Positions 1 to 8,211 of a stretch of DNA of 56,272 bases are shown piece after piece. The translations under genes were made by a program, and so were the position numbers. The notes under the pieces were generated by a model. The model saw nothing but the letters and a program-made list of their open reading frames with translations, ran no database searches and was not told where the DNA came from. This stretch comes from Acanthopleuribacter pedis (GTDB lineage Bacteria; Acidobacteriota; Holophagae; Acanthopleuribacterales; Acanthopleuribacteraceae). The stretch's first letter is position 1, and each line of letters begins with the position of its first letter. The stretch is from contig NZ_JAFREP010000048.1 in NCBI RefSeq assembly GCF_017377855.1, positions 1 through 56,272 on the forward strand. Reading direction: 5' to 3'.

Positions 1-88
1 GGTTCCCATTCCGAACACCGTAGTTAAGTCCGATAGAGCCGATGATACTGGGGTTCGACCCTGGGAAAGTAGGTCACTGCCAGAGCCA
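1..88 (+). rRNA. 5S ribosomal RNA, 3' part (window starts inside the gene)
   Basis: The first bases read as the middle and 3' end of a bacterial 5S rRNA: the CCGAACAC/GTAGTTAAG loop region, the GATGATACTGGGG segment, and the GGGAAAGTAGGTCACTGCC helix that closes the molecule. The 5' part lies outside the window, so the 16S and 23S genes of this rrn operon are presumably to the left. The exact 3' end is uncertain by a few bases. Confidence 0.92.
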
Positions 89-99
89 CACACTGAAGA

Positions 100-123
100 G
101 CCCGCGAAAGCGGGCTTTTCTTA
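100..123 (+). terminator. Intrinsic terminator of the rRNA operon
   Basis: A perfect 6-bp GC stem (GCCCGC / GCGGGC) with a GAAA tetraloop is followed by TTTTCTT. It sits 12 bases after the 5S rRNA and fits rho-independent termination of the rrn transcript. Confidence 0.9.
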
Positions 124-189
124 TTTCTGGATGTTTGTTGGTTCCCAGCGGGCGGGCTCGTTGACGATCTGGGAACAGGTAATGCATGT

Positions 190-365
190 TGGTCGATCCG
201 GCGTGTACCGGCCGTGGTTTTCCAAGAAATGAAATGCATGGCGGGGTGGTTGATCGGGCGTGTACCGGCCGTGGTTTTCCGATAAACGGAATGCCTGGCG
301 GGGTGGTTGATCGGGCGTATACCGGCCGTGGTTTTCCGATAAACGGAATGCCTGGTGGGGTGAAT
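190..365. repeat. Tandem array, 57-bp unit, three copies plus a partial
   Basis: Units start at 190, 247 and 304 (TGGT[C/T]GATC...), an exact 57-bp period, with a fourth partial start at 361. Copies 2 and 3 are nearly identical; copy 1 is more diverged. Each unit contains GGCGTGTACCGG. Its GCGTGT is also the left arm of the terminal hairpin of the neighbouring alpha arm (372-377 paired with 387-392). Confidence 0.85.
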
Positions 366-596
366 CATCCGGCGTGTGCTAAACGTACACGCACACCGCC
401 ATGCGGGGCCCATGCTTTATTTGAACGTGAGGCGGCGCCGAACCTCTTCTCGCTGCCCTGGAGGGGCTAACTATGGCAGCCCGGGGTCAAGGAACGAAGT
501 GACTGCAACCCTGGGTCGCTTCGATTAACCGGAAACCCAGTCCTGTAGGGACTGGCGGCGGAACCCTTTCCACCATCGGAACGCCCGTGGGGAAGC

Positions 597-746
597 CCAC
601 GGAAAACCGTAACATTTGTTGGGTTCCTGATCGGAAAACCGAAACGCTCGCGTGCCAAGCCACGGAAAACCGAAACGCCCGCGTGGCAAGCCACGGAACA
701 CCGAAACGCCTGCACGGCAATCCACGGAAAACCGAAACGCTCGTTT
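597..746. repeat. Tandem array, 31-bp unit, internal to element 1
   Basis: About five units are related to CCACGGAAAACCGAAACGC followed by a 12-base variable tail, with a 31-bp period through most of the array. It lies between the two arms of element 1. Element 2 has no array at this position, so this is an extra amplification. Confidence 0.75.
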
Positions 747-979
747 GTTTTCTCGATGACATCGGCGTATCCCGAAAGGGCTTCGGGGCCGGCACTTTCA
801 GCGCCTGCGTTTCGGGAACCGCGGAGACCCAGGGTCGGTCCCTTTTTCAAAGGGCCCGACCCTTCGCTGCCATAGTTAGTCCTTACAGGACAGCGGGTTG
901 TGGTCCGCCTTCGGCGAACGTTTAAATCAACGGTGGGCCCGGCATGGCGGTGTGTTCGTCCCTTCAGGACGAACGGAAC

Positions 980-1230
980 GAACGGGATCGCATTGGTCGG
1001 GATTCCATCGGTGGTTGCAACGACGCCCCCGGGGCCAACCGTGATGGGAGAACGAACAGGATCGCGATGGTCGGGACCACATCGGTGGTTGTAACGGCGA
1101 CAAGGGTGCGAACCGCGATGCGGAAAACGAACCGGATCGCGTTTGTCGGGCATCCATCGGTGGTTGCAACGACGCCCCCGGGGCCAACCGTGATGCGAGG
1201 GATGAGCCGGTTCGCGATGGGCCGGCACCA
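980..1230. repeat. Tandem array, 74-75-bp unit, three copies plus a partial
   Basis: Units begin GAAC[G/A/C]GGATCGC at 980, 1054 and 1129, with a partial at 1204. Each holds the inner word ATCGGTGGTTG[C/T]AACG. Copies 1 and 3 share the GACGCCCCCGGGGCCAACC stretch, while copy 2 differs there. The array abuts the terminal hairpin of arm beta (954-961 paired with 967-974). Confidence 0.8.
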
Positions 1231-1240
1231 CAACCGAAAT

Positions 1241-1280
1241 AGAAAAGCCCGCCTGACGCTTTGCGTCGGCGGGCTTTTCT
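1241..1280. terminator. Bidirectional terminator between element 1 and the anti-sigma gene
   Basis: A long near-perfect hairpin, AGAAAAGCCCGCC TGACGC TTT GCGTC GGCGGGCTTTTCT, has A and T tracts on both sides. It can terminate transcription from either strand. It lies 42 bases beyond the stop of the minus-strand anti-sigma gene. Confidence 0.85.
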
Positions 1281-1322
1281 ATTCGTTGCGGAGCGATTGT
1301 GCTAAACCTTTGTGCCTCGTAG

Positions 1323-1772
1323 CTAGCGGGGGAGACGGTTCACCAAATCTTTTACCGTCGTATCCTTGCCCCAATCCGCAACATCCTGTTGGTAATTGAT
1401 CTGGGCGACGCGGTCTAATAGCGCCGGCGTGGCTTGGGTGGTGGTCTCGAGCTGGGCCAGGACCGGTGCGGTTGGGGCTGCCTCTTCCGCGACGGGCTTG
1501 CTGTCGCGAATGTACGGGGTGATCGCCATGATCATGACCGCCGCGACACCGAGCACGTATTTCAGAGGGATCGGCTTGCGTTGCGGTTTTTCTTTGACCA
1601 GTTTGGTTTGGCCGATCTGCATCTCTTTTAATTTTTGGTCTAACTCGTTCAGCGCGCGAAAGTCCTGACTGCACTGCCGACAGGACAAAATATGTTCCCG
1701 CCAGTCTTTTAAATCGTTCTCTGCGCCCTGGTTTTTAAGCAGTTGGTTGAACTGGTCCAGATTTAAGTGCAT
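1323..1772 (-). CDS. Anti-sigma factor, zinc-finger (ZAS-like), membrane-anchored
   Basis: The 149-aa protein is probably the membrane-bound inhibitor of the sigma factor encoded just upstream. The N-terminal cytoplasmic part carries H27-x3-C31-x2-C34, the zinc-binding arrangement of ZAS anti-sigma domains. One hydrophobic segment lies at about residues 71-88, followed by a roughly 60-aa Ala/Pro-rich extracytoplasmic tail. The ATG directly follows the sigma gene's TAA stop (TAAATG). Its ribosome binding site GGAGG lies inside the sigma coding end, so the pair is translationally coupled. Family membership comes from motif and context, and the binding partner is inferred. Confidence 0.85.
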   Translation of the reverse strand: MHLNLDQFNQLLKNQGAENDLKDWREHILSCRQCSQDFRALNELDQKLKEMQIGQTKLVKEKPQRKPIPLKYVLGVAAVMIMAITPYIRDSKPVAEEAAPTAPVLAQLETTTQATPALLDRVAQINYQQDVADWGKDTTVKDLVNRLPR

Positions 1773-2288
1773 TTAACGACCTCCTAAAACGGCAAGCTTC
1801 TTTTTGGTTCGCGATATCAAATTGCGAACTCTTCCTTCGCTGGTTCCCATCAGGACGCTAATCTCCTGATTGGAGAAACCTTTGAGGTAGGCCTGAATCA
1901 TTTGGCGCTCTTCCGTTTTGAGTTGCGCCAGCAGGTTGTCCAACTGCATGCGTTTAAACGCATCCTGGTCGGCGCGCTCCTGCGCGTGATCGGCCAGTTC
2001 TTCTAGCTCCTCTTGATCCGCTTCCTGATCCAAGCTGCGAACGGCGTCCCACAAGGTGGTCTGAACCGTCCTGTATAGATAAGACTTGAAATTGACCACA
2101 TTGTTCTCATTTTTTTTGAAATGAACCCAAAGTTTGGCCCAGATCTCTTGGGAGAGGTCCTCGGCATGGTCGCGGAGTCTGCCGCTGTAGTAGCGGTTGA
2201 TCAAGGAAAAAACCAATTTGTGGTATTGCGCGACCTGTTGGGCAAACGCGGCCTGTTGGTCGTTGGTCGGATCGTCTGGTTGGTTCAT
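1773..2288 (-). CDS. ECF-type RNA polymerase sigma factor
   Basis: The 171-aa sigma-70 family ECF factor directs RNA polymerase to a dedicated promoter set. Region 2 is recognisable in the stretch around SLINRYYSGRLRDHAEDLSQ, with the aromatic, acidic DNA-melting segment after it. Region 4 is the C-terminal helix-turn-helix around GFSNQEISVLMGTSEGRVRN. I chose the ATG at 2288 because the sequence before it (from a GTG at 2342) does not look like sigma protein; the GTG remains possible. The anti-sigma gene follows without a gap, the usual arrangement for ECF pairs that respond to envelope signals. No -35/-10 autoregulatory promoter was identified. Confidence 0.9.
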   Translation of the reverse strand: MNQPDDPTNDQQAAFAQQVAQYHKLVFSLINRYYSGRLRDHAEDLSQEIWAKLWVHFKKNENNVVNFKSYLYRTVQTTLWDAVRSLDQEADQEELEELADHAQERADQDAFKRMQLDNLLAQLKTEERQMIQAYLKGFSNQEISVLMGTSEGRVRNLISRTKKKLAVLGGR

Positions 2289-2416
2289 GGTGGTACTTTT
2301 GAAACTAACGTTGCCGGGTCTGCCGGGCTGGAAACAGCCCACATTGTAGCGTCTTTAGCCGCTCGGGGGATGAAAAGGCGTGTACGGTCACCAACCAGAC
2401 GGCACACGCCGAGACG

Positions 2417-3082
2417 CTAATAAACCTTGCGAATTGCCTCAATCGGTTTACGAGTTAGATCGGGAACCTGGGTTCCTTCTTTGGCGTAACCAACCGGCAT
2501 CAACAGCACGGGAACCTCGTTTTTTGGGCGTTCCAAGATTTCGTTGAGGAAGGCCATGGGGTTCGGCGTATGGGTTAAGGTCTGTAAACCGGCATGATGC
2601 AGGGCGGCAATCAACATACCCGCGGCGATACCGACCGATTCGTTGACGTAGTAGTTCTTTTCGCGGCGGCCGTCGACAAAGCGGTAATTCTCCTTGAACA
2701 CCACGATGATCGCGGGTGCGATATCGATGTACTCTTTGACCTCGTCTGTTCCGAAAATCGCCAAATCGTCTTTCCAGTCCTGGGGGAAACGCTGCTGGTA
2801 GTTGAGGGTTTCCTCGTGTTCGGCGGCCAGGCGAATTTTGTGTTTGATGTCGGGATCACGGACGACGGCGAAGAACCAAGGTTGTTTATGGGCGCCGGAG
2901 GGGGCGGTACTCGCGGTTTGAATGGCGAGGTCCAGTAAATCGTCGGAAACCTCGCGATCACTGAACTCGCGCACGCTACGCCGTTTGTCGGCATAGGCAA
3001 AATACTCGGTGGCACGCCGAAGCATTTCCTCCGGGGGAAAAGTCGGTGGCACATAGGTGATGGGGTTGTCTAAAGTTTTCAT
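2417..3082 (-). CDS. Nitroreductase-fold flavoprotein, iodotyrosine deiodinase-like
   Basis: The 221-aa FMN-dependent protein belongs to the nitroreductase superfamily and most resembles the iodotyrosine deiodinase (IYD) branch. Family signatures are the RRSVREF phosphate-binding start (35-40), TAPSGAHKQPWFF (59-71), and the C-terminal LMPVGYAKEGTQVPDLTRKP. The IYD substrate triad is conserved with the spacing I recall for animal IYD (E, Y at +4, K at +25): E91, Y95 and K116. The known reaction is reductive removal of halide from halotyrosines; activity here is inference. The length is close to the IYD catalytic domain without the animal membrane anchor. An AGGAG ribosome site precedes the ATG. 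The gene stands alone between the sigma gene and a divergent sensor kinase. Confidence 0.88.
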   Translation of the reverse strand: MKTLDNPITYVPPTFPPEEMLRRATEYFAYADKRRSVREFSDREVSDDLLDLAIQTASTAPSGAHKQPWFFAVVRDPDIKHKIRLAAEHEETLNYQQRFPQDWKDDLAIFGTDEVKEYIDIAPAIIVVFKENYRFVDGRREKNYYVNESVGIAAGMLIAALHHAGLQTLTHTPNPMAFLNEILERPKNEVPVLLMPVGYAKEGTQVPDLTRKPIEAIRKVY

Positions 3083-3585
3083 GGTGTGTCTCCTTTAAGT
3101 CGCCGCGAGGCTTGGGATGGGGGACCACCAGAATGACGAAGAAAGAAGGGGGCAAACAGAAGGTGCCCAAGAAAAAAGACGCAGAAAGCGCCAAATAATA
3201 AACGCTAGGTTATCACAGATGCCACGGCCTGTGGCCTCAAAGACGGTCTACCCGTTGGGGCGCTCCGGTCTGAGGACCTTTTTCTGTGATGCCTGGTACC
3301 TCGCCGCACGAAAAACCGTTTGAGTCACGTGCGCTCTTCCGGTTAGGCTTGCAAGCGTAAAGCGAAACCCGATCCCCTCTCTTGGCGTAATAATAGAGTC
3401 GGAATCCCTTTTAGGTCCTCTTCGTTTAAATCCCGCTGACCCATCTCGGGACGCGCGCCCTAAAAGTGCCGTTTTTCGGCAATCCGTACCATAACCTCGG
3501 GAGACCGATCTCCCACGGCGCCGCGGCCACTTTTGTTCCGGTGCCCCGTGCGGGAAAACCCGCGCCCCTTGTCGGAGGTAGACCC
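3083..3585. other. Intergenic region between divergent genes (no gene seen)
   Basis: About 500 bases separate the minus-strand deiodinase-like gene from the plus-strand hybrid kinase and must hold both promoters. A small hairpin (GCCAC GGCCT GTGGC) lies near 3221-3235. A reading frame stays open upstream of the kinase start, but it has no good ribosome site and its composition is not protein-like. Confidence 0.5.
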
Positions 3586-6500
3586 GTGCAGCTTTCTCAG
3601 CAACCCGCGAATCCCCTTGCCCGATTTTTGACCACATGCACGTATGCCGGCAGGTCTGTTTTGGTGTGGTCGCTCCTTGTCCTCGCTTGTGCGCCGCTCT
3701 TGGCGGGGCGTGAGGTACTGGTTGATAAAGTCTGGATCGCCGAGGAAGAGGGAGAGCCTTTTTCCGTAAAGCAGGTGGTGCAAGGGCCGCGTGGTTTCCT
3801 CTGGATCCTTACCGATGTGGGGCTTTTCCGCTATGACGGCTACGATTACTTGAAGATCAAAGCACGGCGGGGCGGGGGCGGACACCTCTTAAGCAACGAT
3901 ATTTCGGTCCTGTTCCGCGATTCACGGAAACGCATTTGGGTCGGCACCTCCGAAGGATTAAGCATTATTTCTGATCCGTTTGAACCCTTCCGCAACTTCG
4001 AATTCCAAGAAGGGCTCGATGAAGGCCTGCTCGACAACAATGTCAGCGCGATTAGCGAAGACAGCGAGGGTAATGTTTGGGTGGCGACCCGCGACGGTTT
4101 CAACCGTTACGACGAAGAAACCTTTTCTTTTGAACGTTTTGCGGTCCCCAATCTCGGCGAGAAAAAAGATACTTTAACCGAATCATTTGTCGTCGATGAC
4201 GAAAACCAAATTTGGTTTGGTAATAAAATCGGGCTCTCCCGCTTCAATCCCCGCAGCCAAACCATCGCGACCCTCACGCCCGGGGCGCTGTTCGGCGTGG
4301 ACGTTGCCGAGATTTCGGTTAAAAACCTCTTCCTCGACCAAAACCGACTTTGGGTTCTCTTCGAACGCGAGGTTGGCAGCGGCGCCGACATCGCGGGCCA
4401 AGTCGTTTACGACTTGGAAAAAGAAGCATTTATGTACCCCGAATGGGGTGGCGAGAATCCGCCGGACTTTGACCGTATCGCGGTGACCCGAATGATGCGA
4501 GACGCCGACGGCCGTTTGTGGTTAGGTACCCGCAAAAACGGGGCCTACCTCTACGATGGGAAACGCCGCCAATGGGAACATTTTGGCAACGTCGGCGGTA
4601 AATCGAACCAACTCTTCATGGGCTCGGTTCTGTGCCTGTATCAAGACTTAGGTGGGATCGTCTGGGTCGGTACCCAAACCGGCCTCAATAAGATCCTCGA
4701 AACGCAAAACAACTTCTTTCAGATTTTTGTCGGAAACTCAGAGGCATCCGAGGCGCCGCGCGATGTGCAGCGATTAACCGTTGATGCAAAGGGTGATCTG
4801 TGGGCCGCGGTGGATGATGTTTTGTACCGCCGTAAGGCGGGAAGCCGGGAATTTGAACGTTATACCGCGGATGATGACGACCCCACCGCCTTGCGTGAGG
4901 GGACCATTCTCAAAATCGTCTCCGATTCGCAAGGGGTGGTGTATGTTCTGAACAAATACGAGCTGCATCGTTTTGAGCGCGAGAAAAACCAGTTCGAACG
5001 GATGTTGGAAGGCGTGGGTGATCCCGATATAAAATCCTTCCTTGTGCAAAGCATCTTTGTCGACAAGAAAAACCGTTTATGGATGCCCGGCGGCGGCACA
5101 GATACGGATATCCGCATTGTGCGATTTGATCCCAAGTACGAAAAATTTAAGATCTTTTCTACCCAGAACCCCGACATCAATCTCCATCCGCAAAACCACT
5201 ACACGGGGTATTGTGATCGCGAGGGAAGGGTTTGGCTGGGCGGTGATAAAGGTGTCCTAACCCGTTACATCGAGCGTAAGAACAAGTTCGTTCACTTCGA
5301 GCTGACCAAAGAGAAGGTTCGCGAGCGCAAGGAATTGCACGTTTACTCAATTACCAGTGACCCGTCCGGTAACTTATGGCTCTCCACCGGCTACTCCCTG
5401 TTTCGTTTTAATCCCGATAAGGAAAAATTTCGTCTTTTCGATTCTACGGACAGCATCCCCGACCGGGAAATCTATGCCGTGGTTGCCGACAAAACCGGTT
5501 ACCTGTGGTTAACCCATGGGAAAGGCCTGACCCGGTACCTTCCCGAAACCCGCGAAGCGGTGAACTACAACATGCGGGACGGCGTTAACAACCGCTTCCA
5601 CTGGGCTTCCTACGCCCATGACGCCAGAGGCATGATTTACTTCGGCGGCACCAACGGCATTACCATGTTTCATCCCAAAGAAATTCAGGCAAGTGATTAC
5701 ATTCCGCCGATCACCTTAACCTACGTCGATTCCTCTGAAGGCAAAATGTCGGTTCGTGCGCTGCAAGACGGCGGTACCCTCCGCCTTGCCTACGGCGAAC
5801 TGTTTTTTAAGGTTGGGGTGGCCGCGATGGATTTTTCCCAGCCGCGCCGTAATTTGTACCGTTTCAAATTGGAGCCGCGCGACGAGGAATGGAGCTTACC
5901 CCAGACGAACAACGCGATTTCTGTGAAACACCTTTCGCCCGGTTTCTACAAGCTCCACATTGAGGGCTCTAACAGCAACGGTAGTTGGCGCCGCTTGGAA
6001 CCGCCGATTCATGTGGAAATTGTTCCGCCCTTCTGGCGTTCGACCCCGGCCTTAATTTTCTACGCCGTCATGATTCCTTGTTTGTGGTACGGCAGCAACC
6101 GTTGGCGCTACCGTCACATGGCGCGTCGCTCCGCGGAACTGGAAAGCATGGTGGAAGAACGCACCGAAAGCCTGCGCCGCGAAAAACGCAAAACCGAGGA
6201 GCAGGCGCGTCAGTTAATGGAAATGGACAAACTGAAGACGCAGTTCTTTTCCAACATTTCTCACGAGTTTCGTACCCCACTGACCCTCATCCTTGGACCC
6301 CTGGAAAGCTTGCTCAACGCGGCGGGCGTACCCAGCCGAGAGCGTTTGAACCAACAGCACGAGATTATGTTGCGCAACGGCCGTCGTTTGCTTCGGTTGA
6401 TTAACCAATTGCTGGATATCTCGCGGCTGGAAGCCGGCCGCATGAAAATGGCGGCCCGCAAGCTCAACATCACGGCCTTTGCCAAACCGATTTTGGCGGC

Positions 6501-8208
6501 TTTTGACAGCCTGGCGCGTACCCGCGAGATTAAGCTCAGTATCGAATCAACCGATCCCGATCTCGAGGTTTGGTTTGACGCGGAAAAAGTAGAAAAAATT
6601 CTGTTTAACCTTTTGGCCAACGCCTTTCAATTCACCGATAACGGCGGTTCGATCAGCCTGTCGCTTTCCGTTACCCGCGACAACCTGAACCGCGATGCGG
6701 TGCAGTTGTGTGTCACCGACACCGGTTGCGGCATTGACGAAAAACAGCGTGTCCACATTTTTGATCGTTTTCGCCAAGTCGACGGATCCCATACCCGCGA
6801 ACGCGAGGGGACCGGTATTGGGCTCTCGCTGGTTAAAGAGCTGGTCGGCTTGCATCACGGCCAGGTATGGGTCGAATCGGAAATCGGCAAGGGCAGTTCC
6901 TTTTTTGTGGTGTTGCCGCTGGGGAAAAAACACTTTAAAGCGAAGGAACTGTGTCAAGAACACAGCGATCCCGATCAATTCGCCGCACCAGGCCAAGCCC
7001 AAATTGAAATCGCCCACTTGCGCGATGAGCAGGAAAAGGCGGGCGCCTTGCGTGACCGCGGCCTGGGCGAAACGGTGCTGGTCGTCGACGATCACCCCGA
7101 CATTCGCGATTACATTCGCAACACCATGGAAACCGATTACCGTGTGATTGAGGCGGTCGACGGCCGTCACGGGCTGGAAATGGCGCGGCAGCACAAACCG
7201 GACCTCATTATTAGCGATGTCATGATGCCCGTGATGGACGGTTACGAGATGTGCCGCCAAATCAGACGGGACCGCGACCTCAACCACACCCCGATCATTA
7301 TGCTGACCGCCAAGGCCAGCGACGAAATGAAGGTCGAGGGTTTGGAAATCGGCGCCAACGATTACATTTCAAAACCCTTTAACGCCCGTGAGTTGTGTGC
7401 CCGTGTTCGCAACCTGCTCAACATCCGCGAGCAGGAACGCAACATGAAACGTTCGTTGGAAATGGCGCACAAGGCGCAGGTGTGCATGTTGCCCGCCAAG
7501 GTGCCCAGCTTCGAGGGGCTCGAAATCGCGTCCTTCTCCCAGCCGGCCCGTGAGGTAGGCGGTGACTACTTTGATTTTGTGATGCGCGACGGCGGGCGTT
7601 TGGGTGTGGTGATTGGTGATGTATCCGGTAAGGGCATGCCCGCGGCGCTGTACATGACCATGACCAAAGGGTTGGTGCAAGCTTATTCCGCCGATACCGA
7701 CTCGCCGAAGGAAGCGCTGAGCCACATTAACCGGCAGTTCCACCGCGCCTCGGCCGCCAACATCTTCCTCAGCCTGCAATACGCCATTTTTGACCCTGAG
7801 AAGGGTTCGATGTTGATGGCCAACGGCGGGCACAACCCGCCCATCCTTTACCGTCGCGAGCAGCAAACCACCGAGTTTGTCAAAAGTCGCGGCATGGCCA
7901 TCGGCTTGGAGTCGGGCAATGTGTTTGACCGCGTGGTTGAAGAGAATACGATCACCGTGGCGCCCGGTGACATCCTGGTCTTTTACACCGACGGTATTGT
8001 CGAGGCCATGAACGAACAACACGAGGTTTTTGGTGAAAGCCGTTTGGCCGACTTAGTGCGGGCCAACCACGAGATGACGCCCAACGAGTTACTCGAGGTC
8101 GTCCGACGTGAATACGGTGGGTTCGTTGGGCACATGGACCAGTTTGACGATATGACCTTGGTGATTGTGCGCATCCCGCCGGCGCAGGCCGGCAGGACCG
8201 CGGCCTGA
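3586..8208 (+). CDS. Hybrid sensor histidine kinase: regulator propeller, HisKA/HATPase, receiver, SpoIIE-type PP2C phosphatase
   Basis: The 1540-aa one-piece signalling protein starts at GTG 3586, which has GGAGGT (3574-3579) six bases upstream and begins a signal-peptide-like N-terminus. An upstream ATG at 3466 lacks such a site. Domain order: signal peptide; many regulator-propeller repeats (about 40-750, recurring W[LIV]GT..GL and FRYD..F motifs) forming a periplasmic sensor; a Y_Y_Y-type domain; a transmembrane segment near 820-840; HisKA with phospho-acceptor H893 in ISHEFRTP; HATPase with N-box NLLANAF near 1008; a receiver with acidic pair D1168-D1169 and phospho-acceptor D1211; then a PP2C/SpoIIE phosphatase with GGDYFDF (D1327), GDVSGKGMPAALYM, NGGHNPPILY and FYTDGIVEAMN, all of which look intact. 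Propeller hybrid kinases usually end in an AraC domain; here the output is a Ser/Thr phosphatase, suggesting control of a partner-switching anti-sigma pathway. Confidence 0.93.
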   Translation: MQLSQQPANPLARFLTTCTYAGRSVLVWSLLVLACAPLLAGREVLVDKVWIAEEEGEPFSVKQVVQGPRGFLWILTDVGLFRYDGYDYLKIKARRGGGGHLLSNDISVLFRDSRKRIWVGTSEGLSIISDPFEPFRNFEFQEGLDEGLLDNNVSAISEDSEGNVWVATRDGFNRYDEETFSFERFAVPNLGEKKDTLTESFVVDDENQIWFGNKIGLSRFNPRSQTIATLTPGALFGVDVAEISVKNLFLDQNRLWVLFEREVGSGADIAGQVVYDLEKEAFMYPEWGGENPPDFDRIAVTRMMRDADGRLWLGTRKNGAYLYDGKRRQWEHFGNVGGKSNQLFMGSVLCLYQDLGGIVWVGTQTGLNKILETQNNFFQIFVGNSEASEAPRDVQRLTVDAKGDLWAAVDDVLYRRKAGSREFERYTADDDDPTALREGTILKIVSDSQGVVYVLNKYELHRFEREKNQFERMLEGVGDPDIKSFLVQSIFVDKKNRLWMPGGGTDTDIRIVRFDPKYEKFKIFSTQNPDINLHPQNHYTGYCDREGRVWLGGDKGVLTRYIERKNKFVHFELTKEKVRERKELHVYSITSDPSGNLWLSTGYSLFRFNPDKEKFRLFDSTDSIPDREIYAVVADKTGYLWLTHGKGLTRYLPETREAVNYNMRDGVNNRFHWASYAHDARGMIYFGGTNGITMFHPKEIQASDYIPPITLTYVDSSEGKMSVRALQDGGTLRLAYGELFFKVGVAAMDFSQPRRNLYRFKLEPRDEEWSLPQTNNAISVKHLSPGFYKLHIEGSNSNGSWRRLEPPIHVEIVPPFWRSTPALIFYAVMIPCLWYGSNRWRYRHMARRSAELESMVEERTESLRREKRKTEEQARQLMEMDKLKTQFFSNISHEFRTPLTLILGPLESLLNAAGVPSRERLNQQHEIMLRNGRRLLRLINQLLDISRLEAGRMKMAARKLNITAFAKPILAAFDSLARTREIKLSIESTDPDLEVWFDAEKVEKILFNLLANAFQFTDNGGSISLSLSVTRDNLNRDAVQLCVTDTGCGIDEKQRVHIFDRFRQVDGSHTREREGTGIGLSLVKELVGLHHGQVWVESEIGKGSSFFVVLPLGKKHFKAKELCQEHSDPDQFAAPGQAQIEIAHLRDEQEKAGALRDRGLGETVLVVDDHPDIRDYIRNTMETDYRVIEAVDGRHGLEMARQHKPDLIISDVMMPVMDGYEMCRQIRRDRDLNHTPIIMLTAKASDEMKVEGLEIGANDYISKPFNARELCARVRNLLNIREQERNMKRSLEMAHKAQVCMLPAKVPSFEGLEIASFSQPAREVGGDYFDFVMRDGGRLGVVIGDVSGKGMPAALYMTMTKGLVQAYSADTDSPKEALSHINRQFHRASAANIFLSLQYAIFDPEKGSMLMANGGHNPPILYRREQQTTEFVKSRGMAIGLESGNVFDRVVEENTITVAPGDILVFYTDGIVEAMNEQHEVFGESRLADLVRANHEMTPNELLEVVRREYGGFVGHMDQFDDMTLVIVRIPPAQAGRTAA

Positions 8209-8211
8209 AGA

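Larger units (their letters stand above)
190..1232. repeat. Composite repeat element 1 (arm alpha, internal array, arm beta, with flanking arrays)
   Basis: This noncoding kilobase has five parts in order: a 57-bp tandem array (190-365), arm alpha on the plus strand (about 371-556), a 31-bp tandem array (597-746), arm beta on the minus strand (about 788-976), and a 74-75-bp tandem array (980-1230). Arm alpha matches the reverse complement of 39558-39750, and arm beta matches the reverse complement of 39361-39548. The same alpha/beta pair therefore occurs again, inverted, in element 2. Each arm is a string of short hairpins and ends in a terminal hairpin next to an array. The open frames here (for example on the minus strand over 467-1231) are low-complexity and repeat-driven, so I treat the stretch as noncoding. 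Confidence 0.8.

Noticed and set aside
467..1231. Long minus-strand open frame of 254 codons and other frames over element 1
   Set aside because: The frames follow the tandem repeats, are Arg/Pro/Gly/His-rich, overlap in several frames and lack ribosome sites. Similar false ORFs occur over element 2.
3466..3585. Upstream ATG start of the hybrid kinase
   Set aside because: There is no Shine-Dalgarno site, and it would put 40 residues before the signal peptide. GTG 3586 with GGAGGT is better.
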